The translations under genes were made by a program, and so were the position numbers. Source: Prorocentrum cordatum (taxonomy: Eukaryota; Sar; Dinophyceae; Prorocentrales; Prorocentraceae). From it: a DNA stretch of 64,000 nt. A model generated the notes under the pieces. That model searched no databases and was not told the origin of the DNA. It saw nothing but the letters and a program-made list of their open reading frames with translations. Positions 33,826-43,157 of this stretch are shown piece by piece (position 1 is the first letter of the stretch; each line of letters begins with the position of its first letter). The DNA is taken from assembly GCA_963575745.1 (NCBI GenBank), contig CAUYUJ010005714.1, positions 213,501 to 277,500 of the forward strand, in the 5' to 3' direction.

Positions 33826-33885
33826 TTCGCTGCAACCAGAGCTCCATCCTTCTCTGAGGCCTACCATCGTTACCCCTGTACAGAC

Positions 33886-35403
33886 ATGAGCCGCCCGCGG
33901 GGGCCAGCGCAGACGTGGGACTGCGCGTGCGGACGATGCGCCAGGGCGCATCCCTGGACTTGTCTGTGGGGTCGTCCTTGGCAGGATCTCGTCGTTCCCC
34001 GTGGCCAGGCTTATGGGCGCCGTCGTGGCCAGAGCCGTGTGAGACGCAGCATGCGGCAGGAAGTGCATTCGAGGGAGCTCGAGAAGCAAGGGCAAGAGAT
34101 CAAACAGTTCGTGGGCAGCATCGTCACGGTGAAGAGGTCGGAGGTCTTCGAGGCAATCCGGTTCCTGGGCTACGACCAGGCCCCGCCCGCAGTCCCGCTC
34201 ACCAAGAGCTTCAAGGCGAAGACCCATACGTGCATGTTCGAGATCGGGAGACTAGTCGTCATACACCGCAGAGTGGGAACATATGACCAGGAGCCGTTCG
34301 TACGAGAACTTCCGTGTCTGAAATACATAATGGCGACATGTGAGAAGTGGAATGACCAACTGCTGCGCTGAGTGGCGCCCACACGAGAGAACGTGCAATA
34401 GCATTTCCGCACGCCGGGCGCCCAACTCTTGGCGAGCTGCAGGCTGACCTACCAGCAGCCGGGGACGGATCTCTGCGCTTGCGGCAAGCTGCCGTCGACG
34501 AGCTCGAAGAGCTGGAGGACTACATGGTCGGAGAGGAGGCAGGGGCAGGAGGCCACCAACCCATGCATATGGAAATGGGCTCAGGATGTCATGCTGCAGG
34601 TGCGCCTGTGCCGCCACCCGCGCCACCAGTACCCCCAATCAGCCCGTCCTTTTTCCAGTGCCAACTGCGCCCTCCAACACCATGGGGTCCCCACCGCCTT
34701 CGCCACTGCCCGTGCCAGGACAGTTCCCCACGCCAGCGGCCATCAGCAGAGAACTGAAGGATCTCGATGGCATGATGAAGCTGACGATGGAACGCCAATC
34801 GTACACCGACCAGCAAGTGGACATTCTACTCAAGGCACCTCCAAGAGCTGCGCCAGCTACGCCAATTGGAGGTACCGCTACACCAATCACGGGTGCCGCA
34901 CCAGCCACGCCATCGGCAACACTCGCGCCGAAGATCCCCGCGGAAATTCTCAACGCGCAGCCCAGCCCGCTGATGCCCACGGAAATCGTGATGAGCCAGA
35001 TCGCGCACGACCCGCACATCAAGGCTGATGACGAGGTTGAAGCGTTGCCAGGTCCAGTTGATACGCACTCCCCTTTTTCAGCTCCTACCCAGCCGATGGC
35101 CCAAGCGGAGGGACCTCTCCAACCGCGCCCTGGGATCCCCCTTGGAGGCCTTCTAAGGGCTATGGGAACCGCTGCGGGCCCACACGCAGCCAGGAGGAGC
35201 CCGTTCGCTACGCCGGTGGGAGACTCCCAAGCGCGAGGCCCAGCGCCACGAAGAGGACACCGAGCTTTGAGAGTTTCTGTTCGGGGGCGCATGACTCGGG
35301 AATACAATCCCGGGGACAGTGCCGTTTCTCCCCGCGCAGCCTCCGCCCCCCCCCCTTCAGGAAATTCAAATCTCGGCGGGGATCTAGTGGCGCCGATAAC
35401 GTG
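33886..35403 (+). pseudogene. Degraded coding region, unknown protein
   Basis: The first frame runs to a TGA near 34,371 with coding-like sequence: RELEKQGQEIKQFVGSIVTV, KRSEVFEAIRFLGYDQAPP, HTCMFEIGRLVVIHRR. A second frame (34,402 onward) gives GRPTLGELQADLPAAGDGS and VDELEELEDYMVGEEAGAG. Near 34,660, at a TTTTT run, the signal shifts to a third frame with ISRELKDLDGMMKLTMERQS then YTDQQVDILLKAPPRAAP and a Pro/Ala-rich tail to 35,403. The changes of frame suggest a pseudogene, perhaps a gag-like ORF of a mobile element, but no zinc knuckle or enzymatic domain was seen. 35,404-36,140 shows no supported gene. Confidence 0.4.
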
Positions 35404-36144
35404 AGCGCCAACCGAGAACTGCCAGTAAACCCATGGACATATCCGTTCGAGCCCCCTTCACTCTGCAAGTCTCCAGACAGCTGAGCTGCGAGTCCACCAG
35501 CGGGTAATGGCCGACATGGGCAGGGCCGGTCTTCTACGGGCGAGGTGGGGGTGGGTGGGGAGAGGTTGGGCGGCGCCTCTTCTGCCAGCCTTGATCAGTT
35601 TGGCACCGTGGAAGTGCACGCGGGCACCACGTAGCTCGGAAGCTGCGCGGCGCGAAGACCTGGGCCAGAAGTCCAGCGCGAGGGCTCGATCCGACGCGCC
35701 GGTGCTGCCAGGCGTCGGAGCGGCACCGGATCGCGGGAAGGGTGTTTCACTGCCTCGCCCCCGACCGCCCCCCTCCTGGGAGGCCCCGGTGCCATTTCAG
35801 CAGGGGGCCCTCCGCGCGCGGTCTTCCTCGCCCTGCCTCTCCCGCACCCTGGGCGCGGCCGCCATGCTCTCTGCGCCGCCATCAAAGACCCCGCCCGCCT
35901 AGCGGCCGCGATCCACGCGGACCCCCAGAACGCGTGCGATTACATCTGCGGCCGAGCCGCTGTCGCATCATCCAATTTCCCCCTCGGCTCCTGCTACTAG
36001 GACATGGGTTAGCTAATAAGGACGCCGGAAGGAGGCGGCCTTGCTGCCGGGGTGCCCCACGCGAGTGCAGCGCTGTCCTGGCAAAGTTGGGCCAACTTGT
36101 CTTGTCATTTGATGCAAATGGCTTGGGTACGTCGCAGGGTAAGT

Positions 36145-36345
36145 TCAAACGAATCTGCGCGGCGCCAAGGCGAGAGCCACATTCTGAAAACGGACTGCCC
36201 TCCATCCATACATATCATGCAAATTTCAAGCTTCAGGATCATACATTGTGGGTAGGTTTCTGGCGAAATACCGGGTTGACCCTTTCGACCAGCCTCGGGG
36301 TGCGACAGGGAGGAGTTACCCATTAAAAGGAAGAGGAATGGAGGA
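36145..36345 (+). pseudogene. Possible LINE reverse-transcriptase fragment, copy 2
   Basis: The + frame contains FWRNTGLTLSTSLGVRQGGV. GVRQGG is the conserved motif of non-LTR RTs just before the SPLLF region. The sequence is shared with 29,515-29,640 and both copies end in a GGA microsatellite at the same point. Identity is tentative. Confidence 0.35.
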
Positions 36346-36476
36346 GGAGGAAGAGGACGAAGAAAGGAGAGAAGGAAGGGAGGAGGAGGAGGAGGAGGGC
36401 AGGAGGAGGAAGAAGAGAAGGAGGAGGAGGGCAGGAGGAGAAGTAGGAAAAGGAGGAGGAGCAGGACTATGATGAC

Positions 36477-36537
<61 letters not shown>

Positions 36538-36880
36538 CTGATGCTGATGCTGATGCTGATGCTGATGCTGATGCTGATGCTGATGCTGATGATGATGATG
36601 CTGATGCTGATGATGATGATGATGATGGTGATGGTGATGGTGATGGTGATGGTGATGGTGATGGTGATGGTGATGGTGATGATGATGAGGAGGAGGAGGA
36701 GGAGGCGGAGGAGGAGAGGAGGAGAAAGGGGAAGGAGGAGGAGAACGGAAGGTGGAAGAGAACGGGAGGAGGAGGAGAAGGAGGAAGAGGAAGAGGAGAA
36801 GGAAGAGGAGGAGGAGGAGGAGGAGGACGAGGAGGCGGAAGCGGAAGAGGAGGAGGAGGAGGAGGAAGAATATTGATAAT
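36340..36880. repeat. GGA and GAT/GCT/GGT microsatellites
   Basis: GGA triplets to 36,468, then GAT triplets with regular GATGCT and GATGGT hexamers to about 36,690, then GGA/GAAG triplets to 36,870. Confidence 0.9.
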
Positions 36881-36954
36881 GATGATGATGAGGCGTAGAA
36901 GAATAATAAGGATACTAATAAACACATGAGTAATAATAGCAATGCTAATATTAC

Positions 36955-36958
36955 TAAG

Positions 36959-37021
<63 letters not shown>

Positions 37022-37045
37022 GCTACTATTACTACTACTACTACT

Positions 37046-37105
<60 letters not shown>

Positions 37106-37125
37106 GACTACTTACTACTACTACT

Positions 37126-37189
<64 letters not shown>

Positions 37190-37199
37190 TGACTACTAT

Positions 37200-37279
<80 letters not shown>

Positions 37280-37290
37280 ATACGACTACT
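36955..37290. repeat. CTA/TAC microsatellite
   Basis: About 335 bases of CTA triplets with rare interruptions. 37,291-37,440 is AT-rich and holds no gene. Confidence 0.9.
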
Positions 37291-37472
37291 AATGGTAATC
37301 ACACTAATACTATGAATCACCATACATGGATGATAATGATACGGATGATACGTATAGTAATATTAAGGATGACAATGATAAGCACACTAGTAATCATATT
37401 AATACTAATACGCATACGAATTAACAAGAAGACGAGAAGGAGGAGGAGGACGAGGAGGAGGAGGAGGGCAAG

Positions 37473-37664
37473 GTCGAAACCCCACAGGAGGCGGTGTGCG
37501 CGCAGGGGTCGCTGTGCAGCTCCAGTGCGTTGGACACGGCCATCCGCCACGACATGTCCGAGGGCGTGTCGCTGCTGGCGGTCAGGAGCCAGAAGAGCAA
37601 GCGCTCGCAGGCCCCCTTTGCCTTCTCGGGGAGGCTCGGGCTCGCGCACGGCCAGCTCCCCCAG
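37473..37664 (+). CDS. Candidate 64-codon internal exon, unknown protein
   Basis: Bounded by GGCAAG on the left (AG|G) and CCCCAG|GTGACC on the right, an ordinary GT donor, and open in frame: VETPQEAVCAQGSLCSSSAL, DTAIRHDMSEGVSLLAVRSQ, APFAFSGRLGLAHGQLPQ. Composition and bias resemble coding sequence. No domain was recognised, and neighbouring exons were not found. The upstream side is a GGA-rich tract, not the usual pyrimidine tract. Confidence 0.45.
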
Positions 37665-37810
37665 GTGACCCCAGCGGGCCCCGACAGGTCTCGAGGGGCC
37701 CCCCCGAGGAGTCCCAGCTGGCCTCAACAGGCCCCCCGAACAGTCCAGGGCCGTCTCGACACCCCGGCGCCGCTTCTGGCGGCGCCCTTGGGGCGCTCCG
37801 CGCCCCAGGG

Positions 37811-37970
37811 TTAAGTCGGGCCTGTCCTTCTACAGGAGGGATATTCAAAGATAGTCAAAAAATAGTCAGGGGATTAGTTTTTGAGCATTCTTCGACCATT
37901 TTGGTGTATTTTTTGACAATTTTTTAATTTTCGTCGAAAGCCCCCCTGTAGGGGGGCACGCCCGACTTAA
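37811..37970. mobile_element. MITE copy 2 (TTAAGTCGGG family)
   Basis: A 160-bp element starting TTAAGTCGGGCCTGTCC and ending CACGCCCGACTTAA, with an AT-rich non-coding interior (AAAAATAGTC tracts). It is flanked by CCCCAGGG at 37,803-37,810 and 37,971-37,978, an exact 8-bp duplication (9 with the shared T). It belongs to the same family as copy 1 with a partly different interior. Confidence 0.85.
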
Positions 37971-38383
37971 CCCCAGGGTTGAGCTCTTGAGACTGCCTCG
38001 GGCTACTCGGGGGGCCCGTGGAAGCCAGCTGGGGCCACCTGGGGGGCGCTGGCCGTGCGCCTCCGAGATTCCTTTTCATGCTCTTCCAGCGGAAGGGTCC
38101 TCCAAGTCTATCAATAAGCAGGGGGGGGGGGATCGCGTGGGGGGGTAGGAAACCGCTGTCCTTCGGGGGGCGTGGGCAGGTTGGGGAGCGAGAGGGGGTG
38201 GGTTTGAGCCGCGTGGGGGGGGCGGGCAAGGGGCGTCGGACAGGTTGGCACAGGGATGGTGCTTATTGAAGGATGTGGAGTATGGGAGGAGTGGGCCCAG
38301 ATCTCCGACGAGGTGATTTTGGTCATCCGGCGTTTTTCCCCCGAGTTCGGCCCTCGGGGGCCGTGGTTCGAGCGGGGCTGGGG

Positions 38384-38490
38384 CAAGGATGCATCCGACC
38401 CAGAGCGTGCTGGAAGGCTTTCAGAGCGCTCCGGGACGCACTGAGGAGGCCGCGGCGCCCGAGATATCTTCCAGAACCGCTGGGTCTCAG
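38384..38490. repeat. Dispersed repeat, copy at 38.4 kb
   Basis: Matches 3,557-3,665: ATCCGACCCAGAGCGTGCTG, TTCAGAGCGCTCCGGGACGC and TTCCAGAACCGC. 37,979-38,383 shows no supported gene. Confidence 0.65.
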
Positions 38491-38556
38491 AGATTCTCGG
38501 TGTATTTCAATTCTTCCATAGAGAAACCCCAATTCGTGGATGGTTTTCGCCGGGGA

Positions 38557-38652
38557 GATCGACCGGGAACCCGGGAGCCCGGGAACCAAATCGGCCCGGA
38601 AACAACAACCGGGAACCCGGGAACCCGGAACCGGGAACCCGGGAACCCAGCC
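38557..38652. repeat. GGGAACCC palindromic short repeats
   Basis: About nine near-copies of CCGGGAACC in direct and inverted sense. 38,653-39,070 shows no supported gene. Confidence 0.8.
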
Positions 38653-39072
38653 TGCCACCAAAGTCGGCGGGAAATTTTTGCTATTTTTAAAAAATCTCTG
38701 CTAGGACCCCTTCAGTGCAAGCACTGATTGGGGAACTACACGCACGTGTGAACTTTCGCCTTACTGACCTGTGGTGTGGGCCCGCGGGGGTCCCCCGATC
38801 GACGGACGCGATGTGACAGTAGCGTCATGCGCGCGTGGGTTGTGCCCCCCCCCCCCCCCCGCGGCTCCCCATACGCCGCGCACCACGGGTCAATCTTGCC
38901 CAGGGTCGCTCTTGCGTGCGTGCAGCCGATTGATCCTTGCCCCGATTTCTTCTCCTCGCGCTGGTGTCGTCGCTTGTCGCTTGTCGCTCGTCGCGTCGTG
39001 CGCGCGGGCGCGGCTGTGGTGCGGGAGCCACACGGCGGGGGGGGGGGGGCGTTACTCGGGGGTGCACAGACC

Positions 39073-39232
39073 TCCTACCCAGACACGTTGATTAGCGAAT
39101 TGGCCGTATTCGGTTCGCGAGAGGGCGTCGCGGCCGTCATTTTTGCGGCTCCAGGCCCGTCGGTCTCGGTCCCAGGCCGCTTTCACGAAAGGGAGTTTAC
39201 TAAAGGGAGGTTTGTCCACCGCCGAGTTGCGT
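39073..39232. repeat. Dispersed 155-bp repeat, copy at 39.1 kb
   Basis: Partner of 33,671-33,825, in the same orientation; the two copies are 5.4 kb apart. Confidence 0.8.
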
Positions 39233-39324
39233 CATACCCCCCCCCCGCCCCCCCACCCCCGTCCCGCCCATGGGTACGGGTGCGTGTTGTTCGTTCGTCA
39301 ATCTTTGGAGCGCCTGACCTCTGG

Positions 39325-39485
39325 GGAGAGTAAGAGGAGGAGGAGAGGAGGAGGAGGAGGAGAGGAGGAGAGGAGGAGGAGGGAGGAGGAGGAGGAGGAG
39401 GAGGAGGAGGAAGAGGAGGAGGAGGAGGAGGAGGAGGAGGAGGAGGAAAAGAGGAGAGGAGGAGGACGACGACGACGACGACGCC
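39325..39485. repeat. GGA microsatellite
   Basis: GGA/GAG triplets, followed by GAC triplets at 39,464-39,482. Confidence 0.85.
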
Positions 39486-39599
39486 CGCCATCGCCGAACA
39501 TCCAGAAACGCGCTCCAGTGCTCGGGCCCCGGGACCACCACACGGGTGGGCCCAGGGGAAGAGGTCGGGCCCCGGGGGCTGCAGGCCTTGGGGGCGCGG

Positions 39600-39664
39600 G
39601 GGCGGTCGTCGTCGTCGTCCTCGTCCTCGTCCTCGTCGTCGTCCTCGTCCTCTTCGTCGTCGTC

Positions 39665-39720
<56 letters not shown>

Positions 39721-39845
39721 CGTCGTCGTCGTCGTCGTCGTCGTTCCCCTCGTCCTCGTCCTCGTCGCGTTCGTCGTCCCAGCCCTCGTCCTCGTCCTCT
39801 TCGTCGTCGTCGTCGTCGTCGGCGTCGTCGGCGTCGTCGGCGGAT
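39600..39845. repeat. GTC/TCG microsatellite
   Basis: About 245 bases of interrupted GTC triplets. 39,846-40,034 is GC-rich with no confident exon. Confidence 0.85.
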
Positions 39846-40034
39846 GCCTCGGCGGCTCGGGGCTCAAGAAGCAACGGCATGTCGCCGCGCCGCTTGTCCC
39901 GACGCGCGGCCTCGCGCCTTGGGGAGGGCGCCCTGGCCACCAGGGGCAGCCGCCGCCTCGGGCGCGGCAGGCTTGCCGTTCGGTCTGCCGCGGCGCCGGC
40001 GTCGTCTGCTGCGGCACGCAGCGCAGGGTTTGCT

Positions 40035-40195
40035 TTGAGTCGGGCCTGTCCCTCTACAGGAGGGACATTCAGAAATAGTCAACAAAATCGTACGGGGACT
40101 CTTTTTGGAGCATTGTTCGACCACTGTGGGGTATTGTTTTGACTTTTTAAAGCATTCGTCGGAAACCCCCCTGTACGGGGAGGGACACAGCCTGT
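40035..40195. mobile_element. MITE copy 3 (decayed)
   Basis: The left end TTGAGTCGGGCCTGTCCCTC and the interior (AAATAGTCAACAAAATCG, GGAGCATTGTTCGACCA) match copy 2. The right end keeps TTCGTCGGAAACCCCCCTGT but the last 20 bases have decayed, and no target duplication is visible. An older insertion. Confidence 0.7.
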
Positions 40196-40631
40196 GCAGT
40201 GCCTTTCACACGCGACAGCTTGAAGCTACATTCGTTCATGGCTACGTTGAGCCATGGTGCTCCTCTATGGCTTCGTTGAGCCACGGTGCACCAGGAAACC
40301 TCAGCAGTCTTCCTCTCGATCTTCCGTACCAAGGAAGGTGAGCACGCATGTCCACGCAGTGTCTGTGTGAAACGTTGTTCGTCCAGTCTGCCGTGAGGGA
40401 CCGCACACTCAGAAGCAACCGGTTGGCCAAACCGTGGAAAGATCGAGCGAACGAAATGGAACGATAATCATGAATGGTTTTACGCACATTCGGATTAAAG
40501 CAAGTGCGTACTCATTCACATAATTACCAGCGCTAGTACTCAGTATTGCTATGGTGCAGTTGTGCGCCACTTGTTTCCACAGTCTGCTCCAAGACCCCTG
40601 CCAAGCGCCGTGCACCACAGTGCATGCTCGT

Positions 40632-40900
40632 GGGTACGCTGCTGCGGCATACTCTCCGGCACTCTCTCTCTCCAGGGTCCCTCCATCCAGGCATTCTCGC
40701 AAGCACGCTCTTGGGGCTTGCTCCCCAGCACGCTCCCTCCAGACGCCCGTCGATGAGTGCATGCTCACAGGCACGCTCTTGGGATGCACTCTCCAGCATG
40801 CTCCCTTCGGAGTCGCATCGCTGACTGCACGCTTGCGGGCATGCTGTTGGACCTGCTCTCGGGCACGCTCCCCATCCGCCACTCGTGGCAGACTGAACCA
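40632..40900. repeat. 68-bp tandem array, about four units
   Basis: Units are marked by AAGCACGCTC at 40,701, AGGCACGCTC at 40,769 and GGGCATGCTG at 40,837, an exact 68-base period, with an older unit near 40,632. It lies downstream of the old - strand retrotransposon's RNase H remnant. Confidence 0.75.
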
Positions 40901-41099
40901 GCGCATCTCGTGCTCAACCCACACAGTGCCCCCCTCAGCACGGACTCGCTGCGGACCGCTGTTGTCTAGCTCTCGTGCGGCCTGCGGGCCGCAGCAGACT
41001 GCGTAGTCAAAGCTGCCAGGAGCAAAAAGACTGCGACCGATGCTTCTCTGGACCTCTCTGGGCTCGAACCCTCTCCTCCTCAGCGGCATCATCTCGATC

Positions 41100-42336
41100 A
41101 GCTTGCTCCTCGAGACGTGTCTTGGGGTGACCCTTGGTCCCAAAGATCCGCCCAGCTGTACTTGGTGCCTACTTTCCGTAACGATCCCCGACCTGTGCGG
41201 ACAAAAACCCGGACCCACAAGTCCTTCGCGGGCGGGTGGCGGACACGGCCGCTACCCTGTCTCTGACAGATGCCCTGGGCCGCGCTGCTGTCGCTCGGGA
41301 TCTCCAGCGAGACCGGGTGGTGCAGCACGGCCTCTAACACCTGTTTTGTTTGGATCCCCATGGCTGTGCTTATTATGATAGAGTAGAACTCGGCATCTGC
41401 ACTGTAAGGCGCCAACATCTGTTGCTTGCTGACAGACGTGTCTTACATGTGAGTACCGTATGTCTCGACCGCGCAACTTACACTCTGCCAATCAGAATCA
41501 ACGTAATCAGTCAAAAGATGTGTATATTTCTGGTACCTGTACTCCCAGATCAAGATCTCTCCTGGGTGCGCCAGCGGATACTGGCCCGCCCTGTGCAGCC
41601 GCAGCTGGTGGGTGACAGTGGGGCTCGTCATCCCCTCCATGCCCCGCGAGCCCGAGAACTTCACCGCCGGGACTTCCTCCGCCAAACACTGGCAGGGGGT
41701 GCCTGCCGCGCTCCGGAAGAGAGACTCGCGCCCTCCCTGCCCTTGGCGGCTCCAGGGCACCCCCCTGCGGCTCTCCGCCGTGTCCTTCGGCCCGGGTGCG
41801 TCGATGCCTCTGCTCGCGCCGGGCACTGGGCACAGCGGGCCCGCGAGGTCACGGAAGTGTTGGGTGTTGCCTTCCCGCGGGAAGCCTTCGGGCGTCCACC
41901 GGACGGCGTGCTTTTTATGCGGCGGAGCTGCACTGCGCCTGGCCGCCGTGCTCCCGGGGGCCCTGCGCGGGGCAAGCTGTTCGCTTCGAAGTGCCTCTTC
42001 ACGGTGTCATCCAGCACATCAACATACCTCTCTTCACCTTCTGCGAGAAAATAGTCTCCGTGGCAACCAACTTTTCACTTACGAACGTCATCGGCACCAC
42101 CGCCACCAAGTCAAAGGTCTGTGCCTTGGGCTTGTCAATGACATAGCTGCCAAAAGCTCTGGATGGCGGCCAGGTGCCGTACATGGTTTCCTTCATAAAC
42201 CATACGACCCCAGGTTTCTGAACATCCAGGGGCGGCACGACGTCCGGCCATCTGAATCAGCATGGAAGAACGCCACACGGATGTCGCAGCCTGCGATCAG
42301 ACAGCTCCAAGATCCATCCGACCGCTGGTTAGTAGC
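41100..42336 (-). pseudogene. Old copia-like element: RT 3' part and RNase H
   Basis: On the - strand, reading from 42,336 down: CDIRVAFFHADSDG is RT motif A (DvxxAFFhA) near 42,265; WFMKETMYGT and VVPMTFVSEKL are later RT motifs near 42,190-42,090; YVDSDWQSVSC near 41,490 and ADAEFYSIIISTAMG near 41,390 are RNase H motifs; IPSDSSAAQGI and VRHPPAKDLWVR end the domain near 41,200. Frame changes and stops break it, so it is dead. This is the distal half of the element whose proximal half lies at 51,537-55,591; the younger element at 42,337-51,536 separates them. Its LTR on this side was not identified. Confidence 0.75.
42332..42336. repeat. Target-site duplication GTAGC, left copy
   Basis: GTAGC abuts the left LTR; the same five bases follow the right LTR at 51,537-51,541. 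Five bases is the usual duplication for Ty1/copia integration. Confidence 0.85.
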
Positions 42337-42503
42337 TGTGATTCCCGCTCACTCCCCGTGCCCTTCCTTCCCCGCTCTATCTCGCACGCCCGCCTTGTCG
42401 CTGCCGTTTTGTTTCGAACTAGGGCCCTTGGCCTTAGAGCTACGCAGAGAGCTTCGCCGCGCGATTCCTCGACAAACGATATCAGCGATATCCACATATC
42501 ACA
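42337..42503 (+). repeat. Left LTR of the copia element
   Basis: 167 bp, TGTGATTCCCGCTCAC to ATATCACA. It should carry promoter and polyadenylation functions, but no TATA box is evident, as usual in dinoflagellates. Confidence 0.95.
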
Positions 42504-42504
42504 G

Positions 42505-42511
42505 TGGTAGC
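42505..42511 (+). promoter_or_regulatory. Primer-binding site, initiator-Met tRNA type
   Basis: TGGTAGC begins two bases after the LTR. It matches the first seven bases complementary to the 3' end of eukaryotic initiator Met-tRNA, the primer used by many Ty1/copia elements. Complementarity beyond seven bases is weak, so the tRNA identity is tentative. Confidence 0.6.
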
Positions 42512-42629
42512 TTGGAGCGAGGCTCGCTATCCCGGCCCGCGGGGCCGTATACCCAAGACGACGTCCGCGACGTCGCACTCCATACTGGAATCGAGGCCCA
42601 GCGGCCTCCTCGCGCTGTTGCTCAGCGCC

Positions 42630-43157
42630 TACGCCTACGCCAGCGTCAGCGACGCCAGCATCTACGCCAGCGTCAGCGACGCCAGCATCTACGCCAGCGT
42701 CAGCGACGCCAGCATATACGCCAGCGTCAGCGACGCCAGCACCAACGCCAGCGTCAGCGACGCCAGCGACTACGCCTACTACGCCTACATCCCTGCCAGC
42801 TCCAACGCCAGCGTCAGCGACGCCAGCAACCCCATCTTCTTTCCCACCCTCAGCAGCGACGACAGCTACTTCTCCTACGCCTGTGTCAGCGACGCGGCAT
42901 ACTTCCTCTACGACGGTGTCAGCGACGCCACACACTTCCTCTACGACGGTGTCAGCGACGCCACATACTTCTCCTACTACGAAGGTGTCAGCGACGCCAC
43001 ATACTTCTCCTACGAAGGTGTCAGCGACGCCACATACTTCTCCTACGACGGTGTCAGCGACGCCACATACTTCTCCTACGACGGTGTCAGCGACGCCACA
43101 TATTTCTTCTACGACGGTGTCAGCGACGCCACATACTTCACCTACGACGGTGTCAAG
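42630..43157 (+). repeat. In-frame tandem repeats in the element leader
   Basis: 42,630-42,830 holds 27-bp units (AGCGTCAGCGACGCCAGCAT...) reading YASVSDASI. 42,886-43,155 holds about eight 33-bp units (GGTGTCAGCGACGCCACATA...) reading GVSDATYFSYD. Both share the core GTCAGCGACGCCA. Periods are multiples of three and the frame stays open into gag, so the block could be translated as an N-terminal extension of about 218 residues. It has no in-frame ATG start, only a GTG at 42,504. Confidence 0.85.

Noticed and set aside
42504-43157. GTG at 42,504 as the start of the polyprotein
   Set aside because: It overlaps the primer-binding site and is not an ATG. The first in-frame ATG after the repeats (43,158) opens a typical gag N-terminus.
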